64,000 bases of DNA from Terribacillus sp. FSL K6-0262 (GTDB taxonomy: Bacteria; Bacillota; Bacilli; Bacillales; Amphibacillaceae). Below are positions 16,933-27,502 of the stretch, piece after piece. The stretch is taken from NCBI RefSeq assembly GCF_037977385.1, contig NZ_CP150277.1, positions 2,395,001 through 2,459,000 on the forward strand, given 5' to 3'. Within the stretch, counting starts at the first letter, position 1, and every line of letters begins with the position of its first letter. The notes below the pieces were generated by a model that was not told the origin of the DNA, searched no databases, and worked only from the letters and a program-made list of their open reading frames with translations. A program made the translations under genes and the position numbers.

Positions 16933-17700
16933 GTGATAGATATTCATTGTCATATACTTCCGGGGGTTGACGATGGGGCTCGGACGTTGGAAGACAGTAT
17001 TGAGATGGCGAGAGCGGCATCTGAGCAAGGCATCCATACCATAGTAGCTACGCCACATCACCGTAATAATCATTTTAATAATCATAGAACGGACATCTTG
17101 ACTAAAGTTGATGAACTAAATCATGTGCTACAGCAGGAGAATATACAAGTGAAAATTCTTCCTGGCCAAGAAGTGAGAATCTATGGTGATTTGATTGATG
17201 GATTGCAAGTTGAGGAGATTTTACCTGTAAATATTAAAACTCCTTACATACTTGTTGAACTCCCCACTTCAACTGTTCCTAAATATACGAATAGATTACT
17301 TAATAATTTACAAGTAGAAGGGTTTACGCCAGTAATTGTCCATCCTGAGCGGAATAGTGAACTAATCTCAAAACCGGATAAACTTTATGAATTAGTCAAA
17401 AGTGGTGTACTAACTCAAGTGACAGCGGCGAGTTTAGTGGGAAAGTTTGGAAAGAAAATTCGAAATTTCAGTCATGAGATTATTAGTGCGAACTTATCGC
17501 ACTTCATTGCCTCTGACGCTCATAATCTCCAAAATAGGGGGTTTGTTATGAGAGAAGCTATGGAAGAACTAGAGGAATTTTACGGTGCGGATATAGTATA
17601 CACTTTTCTTAATAACGCTGAGCAATTGGTCAATGGAGAAACTGTAATTGGCGATATACCCAATAAAATTATCAGGAAAAAATTTTTAGGTATCTTCTAG
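16933..17700 (+). CDS. PHP-type protein-tyrosine phosphatase (CpsB/YwqE-like)
   Basis: This manganese-dependent phosphatase of 255 residues starts with the PHP metal motif IDIHCHILPGVDDG (residues 2-15) and has further ligands in TPHHRNN, VHPERN and ASDAHN (near 195). It dephosphorylates the BY-kinase encoded upstream. The start is GTG with AAAGGTGAGGA before it. Base composition changes within this gene: its first codons look like the flanking chromosome, while the later two thirds are clearly AT-rich, placing one edge of the exchanged cassette here. Confidence 0.9.
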   Translation: MIDIHCHILPGVDDGARTLEDSIEMARAASEQGIHTIVATPHHRNNHFNNHRTDILTKVDELNHVLQQENIQVKILPGQEVRIYGDLIDGLQVEEILPVNIKTPYILVELPTSTVPKYTNRLLNNLQVEGFTPVIVHPERNSELISKPDKLYELVKSGVLTQVTAASLVGKFGKKIRNFSHEIISANLSHFIASDAHNLQNRGFVMREAMEELEEFYGADIVYTFLNNAEQLVNGETVIGDIPNKIIRKKFLGIF

Positions 17701-17718
17701 TGTAAAGGGGGTTAACTA

Positions 17719-18396
17719 ATGGGAGAATCTAAGCAACAGATTCTTAAAACTACCGAAACTGGTACAATTTTATTAAACGAGAAAGACAATTTAACATATC
17801 TTATAACAAAAAGATTATTGGACATTATTTTGTCTATAGTTGGTATTGTATTACTTTTACCATTGTGTATTATTATAGCAATCATTATTAAGATTGAAGA
17901 CAGTAAAGGAGCAATCCTATTTAAACAAATTAGGATTGGACAAAACGGAAAAAAATTCTATATGTACAAATTCCGCTCTATGGTATCTAATGCTGAGAAT
18001 ATGTTGGAAGATTTATTAGATAAAAATGAAGCAAGCGGTCCACTTTTTAAAATAAAAGAAGATCCGCGTATAACGAGAATTGGAAAGTTTATAAGAAAAA
18101 CAAGCATCGATGAACTACCACAGTTGTTAAATGTCTTAAAAGGTGATATGAGTTTAGTGGGACCACGTCCTGCATTGGAAAGGGAAGTAAAACAGTATAA
18201 TTCGAATCATATTCAAAGATTAAAAGTAAAACCGGGTTTGACATGTTACTGGCAAGTTAAAGGTAGAAGTAACCTCGGATTTGAAGAACAAGTAGAGTTA
18301 GATTTACAGTATATAAATAATAGGAATCTTTTGCTAGATATCAAATTAATATTTCAAACTTTATTTGTCTTGTTCGGTTCTAAAAATGCTTTTTAA
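17719..18396 (+). CDS. initiating undecaprenyl-phosphate sugar-1-P transferase
   Basis: This 225-residue bacterial sugar transferase has one N-terminal hydrophobic segment (about 33-55) and the catalytic core KFRSMVSNAENM, DPRITRIGKFIRKTSIDELPQL, GDMSLVGPRPALEREV and KPGLTCYWQVKGRS. It transfers a hexose-1-phosphate (Gal or Glc type) from UDP-sugar to undecaprenyl phosphate, starting each repeat unit on the inner membrane face. AAAGGGGGTTAACTA precedes the ATG. The sugar cannot be fixed from sequence. Confidence 0.9.
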   Translation: MGESKQQILKTTETGTILLNEKDNLTYLITKRLLDIILSIVGIVLLLPLCIIIAIIIKIEDSKGAILFKQIRIGQNGKKFYMYKFRSMVSNAENMLEDLLDKNEASGPLFKIKEDPRITRIGKFIRKTSIDELPQLLNVLKGDMSLVGPRPALEREVKQYNSNHIQRLKVKPGLTCYWQVKGRSNLGFEEQVELDLQYINNRNLLLDIKLIFQTLFVLFGSKNAF

Positions 18397-18411
18397 ATAA
18401 GGAGAAATAAG

Positions 18412-19500
18412 TTGGGAAAAATATATATAAACGGAAGATTCCTTACACAAAAGACAACAGGTGTACAAAGAGTAGCAATAGAAACAATAAAACAAATAGA
18501 TTTGCTGTTAGATAAGTATAGGGAGTACAATATAACACTTCTTGTTCCAAAAGGTAGTATTATCACCATTGAACTTAATAATATTATTGTAAAACAAATT
18601 GGTAAGAATAAGGGGCATATTTGGGAACAAATTGATTTACCTTTGTATGTGAAAAAAGAAACCCTCGTTAATTTCTGTAACACTGCACCTGTTTTTAAGA
18701 AAAATCAGATTGTATATATACATGATATGGCAATTCAAGATGCACCAGAAGGATTTTCAAAAAAGTTTGTATTAGTTTACAAGCTTTTATTTAAAAAAAT
18801 TACACGAAATGCAAGAAAAATAATTACGGTTTCTAATTTCTCTAAAGAGAGAATCTTGAATTATTATCCAAATGTACATAATAAGATATCAGTCTCGTAC
18901 TTAGGCGTTAACCATTTTTCTCTTGATTACAACAAACGAAAAGACCTGGAGATTCTTAAGAGTTTTAAATTGGTTGAAAGAAAGTATTTTCTTGCAGTTA
19001 GTAGTGCCAATCCAAATAAAAATTTTTCGATAATTTCACGCATGTTAGCTGAAACTTCTAATAATTGGGAGGAAGAATTTGTCTTTGTAGGTTCTAATAA
19101 CTCAACGGTTTTTAGAAACAATAATATAGAGACAAAAAGTATAAGATATTTGGGGTATGTTAGTGATGATGAACTCCATGCTTTATACAGGAATGCTAGG
19201 TTATTTATATTTCCATCTAAGTATGAGGGGTTTGGTTTACCACCGATTGAAGCAATGAGATTAGGGTGCCAGGTAATAGCTAACAAAAGTGCTTCTATAC
19301 CTGAGATATTAGAAGACAAAGCAAGATATTTTGATGGTGATAGTATAAATTCACTTGAGCAAGCTCTTAGCAATATTAATAAGAATAATCAGATTAGTAG
19401 AACTGAGTTAATGAATTTTGTAAACGAGAAATATAATTGGAAAGAAACTGCTTCTCATTTAATGAGAAAAATAAAAGAGATACAGGGAGATATAAGATGA
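18412..19500 (+). CDS. GT4 family glycosyltransferase
   Basis: This 362-residue GT-B enzyme has the donor-site signature FIFPSKYEGFGLPPIEAM near 265-282 and SASIPEIL after it, and an N-terminal acceptor domain (GRFLTQKTTGVQRVAIE). This N-terminus is typical of capsule mannosyl/rhamnosyl/galactosyl transferases of the GT4 group. It uses TTG after AAGGAGAAATAAG. It overlaps the next gene by four bases (ATGA). Specific sugar and linkage unknown. Confidence 0.85.
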   Translation: MGKIYINGRFLTQKTTGVQRVAIETIKQIDLLLDKYREYNITLLVPKGSIITIELNNIIVKQIGKNKGHIWEQIDLPLYVKKETLVNFCNTAPVFKKNQIVYIHDMAIQDAPEGFSKKFVLVYKLLFKKITRNARKIITVSNFSKERILNYYPNVHNKISVSYLGVNHFSLDYNKRKDLEILKSFKLVERKYFLAVSSANPNKNFSIISRMLAETSNNWEEEFVFVGSNNSTVFRNNNIETKSIRYLGYVSDDELHALYRNARLFIFPSKYEGFGLPPIEAMRLGCQVIANKSASIPEILEDKARYFDGDSINSLEQALSNINKNNQISRTELMNFVNEKYNWKETASHLMRKIKEIQGDIR

Positions 19501-20645
19501 GAGTTGCTATTGTGCATGATTGGCTAGTTACATATGCAGGAGCGGAAAAAGTTTTAACTGAAATATTAAGATTGTACCCTGAAGCTGACTTGTTTTCTCT
19601 TGTGGACCATTTTAATGAAGAAGATAGGAAGAAGATTTTTGGTAAAAAAGCAAATACAACATTCATACAAAATCTCCCTCTTTCAAAAACTAAATATAGA
19701 AATTATCTATCTTTAATGCCATTTGCAATTGAGCAATTAGATCTTTCGGGATATGACTTAATTATTTCAAGTTCTCACGCAGTAGCTAAAGGAGTTATCA
19801 CAGGCCCTGATCAATTGCACATTTCATACGTTCATAGTCCAATTAGATATGCTTGGGATTTACAGTATCAATACTTAAAAGAAGCAAATTTAAATAAAGG
19901 TTTTAAGAGTTTAATAGTTAAGAGGATGCTTAAAAAAATAAGAGATTGGGATTATAGAACATCTAATGGAGTAGATTATTTTTTATCAAACTCAGATTTT
20001 ATAGGGAAAAGAATCTGGAAAGTTTACAGGAGGGAAAGCTATACCATCTATCCTCCAGTTGAGATTAACAGTTTTAATAATGATATTTCGATAAAACGAG
20101 AAGACTTTTATCTTACTGCTTCAAGAATGGTTCCTTATAAAAAAATTGACTTAATAGTGGATGCATTCAATGAGATGCCAACCAAAAAATTGATAGTAAT
20201 AGGTACAGGGCCTGATTTTAAAAAGATTCAAGCTAAAGCTGGACCGAATGTTACATTATTAGGATATCAATCTTTCAAAGTCTTGAAAGAACATATGCAA
20301 AAAGCCAAAGCATTTGTATTCGCTGCTGAAGAGGACTTTGGAATAACCCCTGTGGAGGCACAAGCATGTGGTACCCCAGTTATAGCATATGGCAAAGGGG
20401 GCTTACTAGAGACAGTACATGATATTGATAGTGATAAACCAACAGGTGTGTTTTTCAGAAAACAGACTATAGAAGACATACAAAAAGCTGTAAGCACCTT
20501 TGAAAAGAATTATTCAATAATCTTATCTTCTAATTGTAGGAGTAATGCAGAAAGATTTTCGCCAGAGAACTTTAGAGATAAGTTAGAAAATTACGTTTCA
20601 TCTAAAATGAAAGAAAAGTGGAAAGTGTCTGGAGGATACAAATGA
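19497..20645 (+). CDS. GT4 glycosyltransferase, WbaZ-like mannosyltransferase candidate
   Basis: This 382-residue GT-B enzyme opens with MRVAIVHDWLVTYAGAEKVL, characteristic of the WbaZ-like GT4 subgroup, and has SSSHAVAKGV, YVHSPIRYAWD and the donor motif EEDFGITPVEAQACGTPVIAYGKGG. WbaZ-type enzymes add mannose, which fits the ManC gene at the end of the operon; the sugar is still an inference. The ATG at 19497 overlaps the previous stop; a longer frame from 19437 has no ribosome site. Confidence 0.85.
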   Translation: MRVAIVHDWLVTYAGAEKVLTEILRLYPEADLFSLVDHFNEEDRKKIFGKKANTTFIQNLPLSKTKYRNYLSLMPFAIEQLDLSGYDLIISSSHAVAKGVITGPDQLHISYVHSPIRYAWDLQYQYLKEANLNKGFKSLIVKRMLKKIRDWDYRTSNGVDYFLSNSDFIGKRIWKVYRRESYTIYPPVEINSFNNDISIKREDFYLTASRMVPYKKIDLIVDAFNEMPTKKLIVIGTGPDFKKIQAKAGPNVTLLGYQSFKVLKEHMQKAKAFVFAAEEDFGITPVEAQACGTPVIAYGKGGLLETVHDIDSDKPTGVFFRKQTIEDIQKAVSTFEKNYSIILSSNCRSNAERFSPENFRDKLENYVSSKMKEKWKVSGGYK

Positions 20646-21736
20646 TCAAAGTTAGTTTTGTACTCAATTGTATAAATAAATTGGGTGGGACTGAAAAGGC
20701 GACTATTGATTTGGCTAATTTATTAGCTATAAATAATTATCAGGTACATATAATTAGTTTATACAATAAAATAAATACAGAGCAAAACACTTACAATCTC
20801 CATAAAAATATTAAGGTCAGTTTTGTTTTCCCAAATACAATATATTTAAAAAAGCCTTTGATTTTTTATAGGTTAAAGGACTCGTTCAGTAAGAAAAAGG
20901 TTGAAAATATAATTAAATTATTGGAACCGAACTATGTGCTATACACAGATATTAAGCAAATTCCTTTTTATAGGACGACATATAAAAAGATATTAATGGT
21001 ACATAACAGTTACGAATTTTACAGAACAGGTTTAGTTACCAAGAAATTATTAGATAAGAACTATAAAGAAATTGATAACATAATCTTTCTGTCAAGTGAA
21101 GATCTACAAAAGTATAAAAATGAATTTGATAATCCTGGAAATGCAGACTATGTTTATAATATAAGTAATATTTCTCCTGAAGTTAGAACGAATCATCATA
21201 ATCGTACGATAACTTACTTAGGTCGAATAGATAATAATCAGAAACAGCTTGATCAATCACTAGATATTATCAAGAAACTTATAGATAAGAATTTGTTCAA
21301 TGATTGGATCTACAATATATACGGGAGTGGGCCAGATCAAGCAAGCGTGTATAAATTTATAAAAGATCATAATCTTGAAGATAGAATAAAGCTGAAGGGA
21401 ACTACAACAGATGTTGAAGAAGTTTTATCAAAAACTGATATTATGATACTTACATCGAAATATGAAGGGTTGCCAATGGCATTAATAGAGGCAGCATCTA
21501 GTGGCGTGCCTATAGTCAGCTATGAATGTTCAGATGGTATAAAAGAAATTGTTAAGGATAACTTCAATGGCTATCTGGTGAAAAATAATGATAGGGAAAA
21601 ATTCGTTGAAAAACTAGGTGATTTAATTCAGAATTTAGATAAAAGAGTAACTATGGGTAATAATGCTATTATCCAAGTAAAAGAGAAATTCTCTGAAGAG
21701 AGTATTTTAGAAAAGTGGAACAAAATTTTAAAATAA
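20642..21736 (+). CDS. GT4 family glycosyltransferase
   Basis: This 364-residue GT-B enzyme has the acceptor loop NKLGGTEKATIDLANLL near residues 12-28, TYLGRIDNNQKQLDQSL in the hinge, and the donor motif ILTSKYEGLPMALIEAASSGVPIVSYECSDG. GGAGGATACAA precedes the ATG, which overlaps the upstream stop (ATGA). A longer frame from 20618 is not needed. Sugar specificity unknown. Confidence 0.85.
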   Translation: MIKVSFVLNCINKLGGTEKATIDLANLLAINNYQVHIISLYNKINTEQNTYNLHKNIKVSFVFPNTIYLKKPLIFYRLKDSFSKKKVENIIKLLEPNYVLYTDIKQIPFYRTTYKKILMVHNSYEFYRTGLVTKKLLDKNYKEIDNIIFLSSEDLQKYKNEFDNPGNADYVYNISNISPEVRTNHHNRTITYLGRIDNNQKQLDQSLDIIKKLIDKNLFNDWIYNIYGSGPDQASVYKFIKDHNLEDRIKLKGTTTDVEEVLSKTDIMILTSKYEGLPMALIEAASSGVPIVSYECSDGIKEIVKDNFNGYLVKNNDREKFVEKLGDLIQNLDKRVTMGNNAIIQVKEKFSEESILEKWNKILK

Positions 21737-21752
21737 AGAGGTAGACAGATAA

Positions 21753-23090
21753 GTGGGGAATTTTAGTTCTATCAAAGTAAAAAATATATATTTTCTATTG
21801 TTTGCAATTGTTTATTGGTTAACAGTATATGCTGTATATAACACTAATCAAGACGCAATAAGCAATTTAAAGATATTCTCTCTAGTACTATTAATATTAA
21901 ATATAATAGTCATAATTATATCCCGTAAAATCCCAATACTATTAATTATATCTTTGTTCATGCTGAACTACAGCTATGTATTAACCATTCCAGCATACTA
22001 TTATCCCACAAAAATATCAGGTATACCTTTCTATAATGATAATTCGTTATTGTTAGATATTGTAATTCAATGTAGTATAGGAATGTTTTTTCTAATATGG
22101 TTTATATTTGTTAACAGTAAAGAACTGTATAGAAATAGATTTCTACAGGACAAAATAAATGAATATAGTGAGAATAAAAACGATAGTCTTGTCAGCTTTT
22201 TTGGGTTTGTAGGTTTTCTAGTGATGATTACTTTGAATAATTCTGGAAAGCAAACAAGTTTACCGTTATCGTTAACTTTTGAATATATTTTCATCTTTAT
22301 ATTTATCTATAGAATTTACTCAAAGAACAATTTAACAAACAAGATAGTTGTACATATCATGCTTATTAGTGTAGGTATAAAAACACTGATGACATCTGGC
22401 AGGATAGAATTAGTTGAAGCATTAGTTCTTCTATTTATTTTCTACTATGAAAAAAGGATACGGTCATTATTCATAATAATAGGTTCAATTTTATTGAATA
22501 TTTTTCTTGAGTTTATATCAATTATTAGAACTGGCGGAGATGTAAGTTGGTCTTCTAGTAAATTTTTTTTTAATAGATCGAATCCTCCTACTTTAATATT
22601 GGGTAATGAAGGTGACGTCACTCAGTCATCAATGGCAATGGTGGGCGTTATAAAGGATTTAATTGTAGATAATAGTATGAGATTAAATTCATTTGTTGAT
22701 ATGATAATTAGTCAATTCTTTCCCTTAGGAAGTTTTGAATCTTTTCATCCAAATGTAGCAAGATATATACAGGAAATTACGGTTACTTTAGGTGGTGGAT
22801 TTATATATTCACAATGGTATTTTTGGTTAGGAATCAGTGGAGTTATAATTTGTTGTATTTTAATAAACTATATGTTTAGAATTGCTTACTTAGCTAGACA
22901 TGTCTCTCCTCTAACTATAATGGCAATATATTCATTGGTTTTATTTGTAAGGTGGTATGCTTATTTCTTTGATTTCCTAATTAAGATTCCTTTGACTTTA
23001 TTTGTTTTATTAGTTGTAATTGGAATTATTACTGGTAGGAATTCACTAATTCACAATAAATCCTTAATTTCAAGTGTTAAAAGGATGTGA
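21753..23090 (+). CDS. wzy: Wzy-type oligosaccharide repeat-unit polymerase
   Basis: This 445-residue very hydrophobic protein has about ten to twelve membrane segments and a larger outside loop around residues 265-330 ([15 protein letters not shown]...). Sequence conservation is low, as usual for polymerases; the call rests on topology, length and position between glycosyltransferases and the flippase. It would join lipid-linked repeat units outside the membrane. GTG start after AGAGGTAGACAG. Its stop overlaps the next start. Confidence 0.75.
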   Translation: MGNFSSIKVKNIYFLLFAIVYWLTVYAVYNTNQDAISNLKIFSLVLLILNIIVIIISRKIPILLIISLFMLNYSYVLTIPAYYYPTKISGIPFYNDNSLLLDIVIQCSIGMFFLIWFIFVNSKELYRNRFLQDKINEYSENKNDSLVSFFGFVGFLVMITLNNSGKQTSLPLSLTFEYIFIFIFIYRIYSKNNLTNKIVVHIMLISVGIKTLMTSGRIELVEALVLLFIFYYEKRIRSLFIIIGSILLNIFLEFISIIRTGGDVSWSSSKFFFNRSNPPTLILGNEGDVTQSSMAMVGVIKDLIVDNSMRLNSFVDMIISQFFPLGSFESFHPNVARYIQEITVTLGGGFIYSQWYFWLGISGVIICCILINYMFRIAYLARHVSPLTIMAIYSLVLFVRWYAYFFDFLIKIPLTLFVLLVVIGIITGRNSLIHNKSLISSVKRM

Positions 23091-23650
23091 CGATTTTGAC
23101 TTTTTTGAAGATTTTTAAGAGAATTAGATCTCAACTCATTAAAGCATATTATAAGTTCATTTTTGGAAAGAGAATTAGTTTTAAAGGTAAATTCATTATA
23201 GGAAAAAATTTTGTTGTGGATATTATGGGAAAAAATTCCAATATTAATTTTGAAGGTGATTTTGTTTGTAGAAATAACGTTTATTTTGTGTCTCAGAATG
23301 GAGATATAAATATTGGTAAAAATGTATTTTTTAACAATGGCGTTTCGGTAAGTTCATTAGAGCGTATCAGTATTGGTAGTGACACTTCACTTGGAGAAAA
23401 CGTCAAAATTTATGATCAAGATCATGAGTTTAGAAAGATTAAGAAGATAAATGTTAGTGGCTACAGGACGATGCCTGTGATTATTGGAAACAATGTTTGG
23501 ATAGGTTCAAATGTAGTTATTCTTAAAGGAGTTAAAATAGGAGATGGTTCTGTTATAGCAGCAGGATCTCTTGTCACCAAAGATGTTCCGGAAAATTGTC
23601 TATATATTGAAAAAAAACAAGCAGTGATACGCGAAATAGAAAGAATTTGA
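23087..23650 (+). CDS. left-handed beta-helix acyltransferase
   Basis: This 187-residue protein has hexapeptide repeats ([47 protein letters not shown]) typical of trimeric O-acetyltransferases that decorate polysaccharides with acetyl groups from acetyl-CoA. The His in DQDHEFR near 118 is the likely catalytic base. Start is GTG at 23087 or TTG at 23096; AAAGGATGTGA favours the TTG slightly. Overlaps the polymerase gene end. Confidence 0.82.
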   Translation: MTILTFLKIFKRIRSQLIKAYYKFIFGKRISFKGKFIIGKNFVVDIMGKNSNINFEGDFVCRNNVYFVSQNGDINIGKNVFFNNGVSVSSLERISIGSDTSLGENVKIYDQDHEFRKIKKINVSGYRTMPVIIGNNVWIGSNVVILKGVKIGDGSVIAAGSLVTKDVPENCLYIEKKQAVIREIERI

Positions 23651-23666
23651 TAGCGAGGTGAGTTAT

Positions 23667-24575
23667 TTGAATGAAGGTGTTTCAGTTATAATGACATTTT
23701 ATAATGAGAAGATTGAATGGATTGAACAAAGTATTAATTCAATAATTAACCAAACACATAACAATCTTGAGTTAATTTTAGTCTATGACAATCCAGAATA
23801 TAATTCACTCTTTAACAAAGTTCAAAGTTTAGTACACAACAATAAAAAAATAAAATTGTTCAAAAACAAAAAAAATATCGGTCTTGCAAGAAGTTTGAAT
23901 TTTGCTATAAAGCAAGCCAAATTTGATTATATTGCAAGGATGGATGCAGATGACATCGCAGAAAGAGAAAGAATATCAATACAATTAAAATCTTTGAAAG
24001 ATAATAAAGCTGATATAATAGGATCTAATTGTATATTAATAGACGAAGAGGATAACGAATTAGGAATTACAAATTATCCTACAGATCCAAAAAAAATAAA
24101 TATTTTGCTTCCTTATACTAATTGTTTAGCACATCCAACTTGGCTTGCACGGAAAATACTCTTTTTAGAGTTAGGTGGATATTTCAACTACAAGTGTTCC
24201 CAAGATTATGACTTATTATTAAGGGCCAGAAATAAGAAATTTAAATTAATTAATACTGAAAACAATTTATTGAGATATCGAGTAAGACAAAATAGCATAG
24301 GAAACTCGAGAGCATTGAATCAATACTTAACGGCCAACTATATTAGAAAAGTAAATAAAAGTAAATCGTATGATGAAAAATTAGTAAGAAACTTTGAATT
24401 GACTAAAGAATCAAATCGTACATTTTTAGAGATTATTAATTCTCCTAAGAATGTAGGCTCTATCAGTAAGATAGCTATGGAATTGCTCATACCTTTTAGA
24501 CATAAATACGGTCTGAGTTACTTAATCAATTTATATCAAACCCGAATAATAAAACATTCTATCGCGAGGAATTAA
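23667..24575 (+). CDS. GT2 family glycosyltransferase
   Basis: This 302-residue GT-A enzyme has EGVSVIMTFYNEKIEWIEQSI at the N-terminus, RMDADDIAERERI as the DxD-containing metal site near 95-107, and QDYDLLLRA near 185-193. It adds one sugar of the repeat unit from a nucleotide sugar. The TTG at 23667 is preferred because GCGAGGTGAGTTA precedes it; a GTG at 23658 overlaps that ribosome site. Donor unknown. Confidence 0.85.
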   Translation: MNEGVSVIMTFYNEKIEWIEQSINSIINQTHNNLELILVYDNPEYNSLFNKVQSLVHNNKKIKLFKNKKNIGLARSLNFAIKQAKFDYIARMDADDIAERERISIQLKSLKDNKADIIGSNCILIDEEDNELGITNYPTDPKKINILLPYTNCLAHPTWLARKILFLELGGYFNYKCSQDYDLLLRARNKKFKLINTENNLLRYRVRQNSIGNSRALNQYLTANYIRKVNKSKSYDEKLVRNFELTKESNRTFLEIINSPKNVGSISKIAMELLIPFRHKYGLSYLINLYQTRIIKHSIARN

Positions 24576-24577
24576 AT

Positions 24578-25093
24578 ATGGGTATATTTAGTAAAGATTT
24601 TCAAGCGTATTCAAATAAAAAAATTAATTTACTAAATATAATTAAACTATATTCAGTAAATATAAGCTATAGAATCTGTGTTAATTATAGAATACAGTGT
24701 TTTTTTAGGGATAAACAATGTATTAAGTTGGCAGTAATGCTTAAAAATAGAAACTATATAAAATACGGTGTTGAAATCGGTATCAATACAGTTATTGGCG
24801 AAAATTTAAGAATACACCATCCAACTGGTATTGTAATAGGTGATAGAGCAATGATTGGGGATCGTTTTGAGATATACCAAGGGGTAACATTAGGTCAGAG
24901 AAATGGAAGATACCCAACTATATTGAATGACGTTACTATATATCCGCAGTCTTTAATATTGGGAGATGTAAAACTAGGCAATTATTGCATAGTAGCAGCT
25001 AATAGTCTAGTCTTAAAGAATTTGGATGATAACTCATACTATAAGAGTAAGAATGATTATTTTGTAGAGGAATTATTGAATGAAAAAAGGTAG
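24578..25093 (+). CDS. serine-acetyltransferase-like O-acetyltransferase
   Basis: This 171-residue hexapeptide-repeat protein resembles the CysE group in its catalytic region: RIHHPTGIVIGDRAMIGDRFEIYQGVTLGQRNGRYP near residues 85-120. In capsule operons such CysE-like proteins acetylate sugars rather than serine. Its 3' end overlaps the flippase gene by 14 bases. A second acetyltransferase in the same operon suggests the polymer is acetylated at more than one position. Confidence 0.8.
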   Translation: MGIFSKDFQAYSNKKINLLNIIKLYSVNISYRICVNYRIQCFFRDKQCIKLAVMLKNRNYIKYGVEIGINTVIGENLRIHHPTGIVIGDRAMIGDRFEIYQGVTLGQRNGRYPTILNDVTIYPQSLILGDVKLGNYCIVAANSLVLKNLDDNSYYKSKNDYFVEELLNEKR

Positions 25094-26483
25094 TGCAGCA
25101 AACATTCTGAGTTTTATAAGTGGTCCAATTATTTCTGCGTTGATAGGTTTAATTACTATCCCTGTTACTACGCACTTACTTTCAGTTGAAGATTTTGGGA
25201 AGTTAAATTTATTTCTAATAACTCAAACATTTATTTATATGTTTATTTACTTGGCAATGGATCACTCATTTGTGCGATTTTACAATGAATCTAGCGGTAG
25301 CTCTTTATTGGTGAATACTCTAGTTATCCCCGTAATTGTAACAATAATTTTAATTGGAAGTACAATATTCCAGTTAGATAATATATCGCAATTGTTATTC
25401 GGAACAAATGATTATTTGTTAGTTGTTTGTTTACTAGTATCTATTCCTTTCGGTATTCTAGAACGATTCTCTCAATTAATAATAAGAATGGAAGAAAAAG
25501 GATCCCTGTTTGCTAGTTTAATTATTTTTTCAAAGTTAATTATTCTTACACTAATAATTATATTTTCTTTGTTTATCAACTTAAATTACATCTTAGTAGC
25601 AATAATATACCTAATTAGTCAATTTCTTTCTGCTACTTTGTCGTTAGTGTTTACATTTAGTCATTGGAAACGAATAAAAATGAAAGACATTAATAAAAAC
25701 GAAATATTAAAATTTCTAAAGTTTTCAATTCCTATGTATCCTTCCACTTTAATGGTATGGGGACTTAATTCTATAACTGTTGTTTTACTGAGATTTTTTT
25801 CGACTTACAATGAGGTAGGTATTTACTCTGCTGCAACCAGAGTGACTAACATTATCAATGTTCTACAAAGTGCAGTGATGAGTTTTTGGTTACCAATTGT
25901 TTATAGGTGGGAAGGAGAAAAAAAGCCACATAAAATATTTGAACTTAGTGCAAAAATAATAATTATTAGTACAAGTTTATGTTTTATATTTGTCTTGATG
26001 TTTCGAGATTACTTTATAATTCTACTCTCTTCTTCATACATTGAAGCAATCTCTTTATTGCCAATCTTATTATTTGTTCCTTTTATGAGTTTAAATTCAG
26101 AGATTGTAGGTATAGGAATAAATATCAAAAATAAGACGTATCTGAATACAATCTTTTCATTCATAACATTACTAATTTTGATGGGACTTGGTATATTTTT
26201 CATAAATGAACTTGGTGCTCTAGGGGCAGCTTTAATTAATGGAGTAGCTTATGTCTTGTTTTATTTAATGAAACTAATTGGGTCATCTATTGTCTGGCGA
26301 AACCTAGGTAGTAATTTCTTTATATCTAACTTGTTAATTTTAATTACTTTATCTACCTTGGAATACTTATTAAATAACCTCATATCAATTATTTTTATAA
26401 GTGCTGTAGGAGTTGTCTATTTGATAATTTGTTTTATCACATTATTGAGACTTAAAACTATATTAAAAGGGGAATTTAAATGA
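25080..26483 (+). CDS. wzx: Wzx-type oligosaccharide flippase
   Basis: This 467-residue membrane protein with about twelve to fourteen segments begins SAANILSFISGPIISALIGLITIPVTTHLLSVEDFGKLNL, the usual opening of polysaccharide transport proteins (MOP superfamily). It would move lipid-linked repeat units to the outer face for Wzy polymerisation. Overlaps the genes on both sides (14 and 4 bases), so it is translated as part of the operon. Confidence 0.88.
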   Translation: MKKGSAANILSFISGPIISALIGLITIPVTTHLLSVEDFGKLNLFLITQTFIYMFIYLAMDHSFVRFYNESSGSSLLVNTLVIPVIVTIILIGSTIFQLDNISQLLFGTNDYLLVVCLLVSIPFGILERFSQLIIRMEEKGSLFASLIIFSKLIILTLIIIFSLFINLNYILVAIIYLISQFLSATLSLVFTFSHWKRIKMKDINKNEILKFLKFSIPMYPSTLMVWGLNSITVVLLRFFSTYNEVGIYSAATRVTNIINVLQSAVMSFWLPIVYRWEGEKKPHKIFELSAKIIIISTSLCFIFVLMFRDYFIILLSSSYIEAISLLPILLFVPFMSLNSEIVGIGINIKNKTYLNTIFSFITLLILMGLGIFFINELGALGAALINGVAYVLFYLMKLIGSSIVWRNLGSNFFISNLLILITLSTLEYLLNNLISIIFISAVGVVYLIICFITLLRLKTILKGEFK

Positions 26484-27502
26484 AAATACTTGTGACTGGA
26501 TCAGCTGGTTTCATTGGAATGCATGTGTCAAAGAGATTACTTGAATCAGGTTATAATGTTGTTGGGATTGACAATTTAAATGATTATTATGAAGTAACTT
26601 TAAAAGAAGCAAGAAATAGTGAATTAATGAATTACAACAATTATTCATTCTACAATATTGATTTAAAAAACAGTAAAGATGTTATGAATTGTGTTAGTCA
26701 AGAGAATATAGAAGTTGTAATTAACTTGGCTGCGCAAGCAGGTGTACGCTATAGTCTAAAGAATCCATCGGTATATATTGAATCAAATATAATGGGCTTT
26801 TTGAGTATATTAGAAGCATGTAAAGAAAATAGTATTAAACACTTAATATACGCATCATCAAGTTCAGTTTATGGTGCTAATGTAAAAATACCATTTTCTA
26901 CGGAGGATAATGTAGATCATCCTGTTAGTTTATATGCCGCTACTAAGAAATCCAATGAACTTATGGCTCATACATATAGCCACTTGTACAAGTTACCGAC
27001 AACTGGATTGAGGTTCTTTACTGTTTATGGCCCTTATGGACGGCCTGATATGGCTTATTACTCTTTTACTAAAAAAATTATAAATAATGAGACAATCCAA
27101 ATTTACAATAATGGGGAAATGATGAGAGATTTTACCTATATTGATGATATAGTAGAAGGAATTGTCGGTTTAATAGATAAGGCACCTGAAGAGACAAAGT
27201 ATAATTTGGAAAGTAATCTTAAGCCAAATACAAGCTATGCACCATATAGAATATTTAATATTGGTAATAATAAGCCAACAAAATTAATGGATTTTATAGA
27301 AGAACTTGAATCAGTATTAGGAATAGAAGCTAAAAAAGAATTCCTACCTATGCAATTAGGAGATGTCAAAAGTACATTTGCTGATATAGATGATTTGAAC
27401 GAGTTAACAGGTTTTAATCCAAGAACAGATTTAAAGGAAGGTTTAAGTAAATTTGCAGACTGGTATCGTGAATTTTATATGAAGAAGGGAAGAGACAAAT
27501 GA
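26480..27502 (+). CDS. UDP-glucuronate 4-epimerase (CapI-like)
   Basis: This 340-residue extended short-chain dehydrogenase has GSAGFIGMHV (7-16), INLAAQAGVRYSLKNP (about 82-97), ASSSSVYG near 126-133 and the YxxxK pair in LYAATKKSNE. The AQAGVRYS and FTVYGPYGRPDMAYY segments are typical of CapI/WbnF-type enzymes that convert UDP-glucuronate to UDP-galacturonate. Its substrate can be supplied by Ugd encoded at 41.6 kb outside the operon. Overlaps the flippase and manC genes by four bases each. Confidence 0.85.
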   Translation: MKILVTGSAGFIGMHVSKRLLESGYNVVGIDNLNDYYEVTLKEARNSELMNYNNYSFYNIDLKNSKDVMNCVSQENIEVVINLAAQAGVRYSLKNPSVYIESNIMGFLSILEACKENSIKHLIYASSSSVYGANVKIPFSTEDNVDHPVSLYAATKKSNELMAHTYSHLYKLPTTGLRFFTVYGPYGRPDMAYYSFTKKIINNETIQIYNNGEMMRDFTYIDDIVEGIVGLIDKAPEETKYNLESNLKPNTSYAPYRIFNIGNNKPTKLMDFIEELESVLGIEAKKEFLPMQLGDVKSTFADIDDLNELTGFNPRTDLKEGLSKFADWYREFYMKKGRDK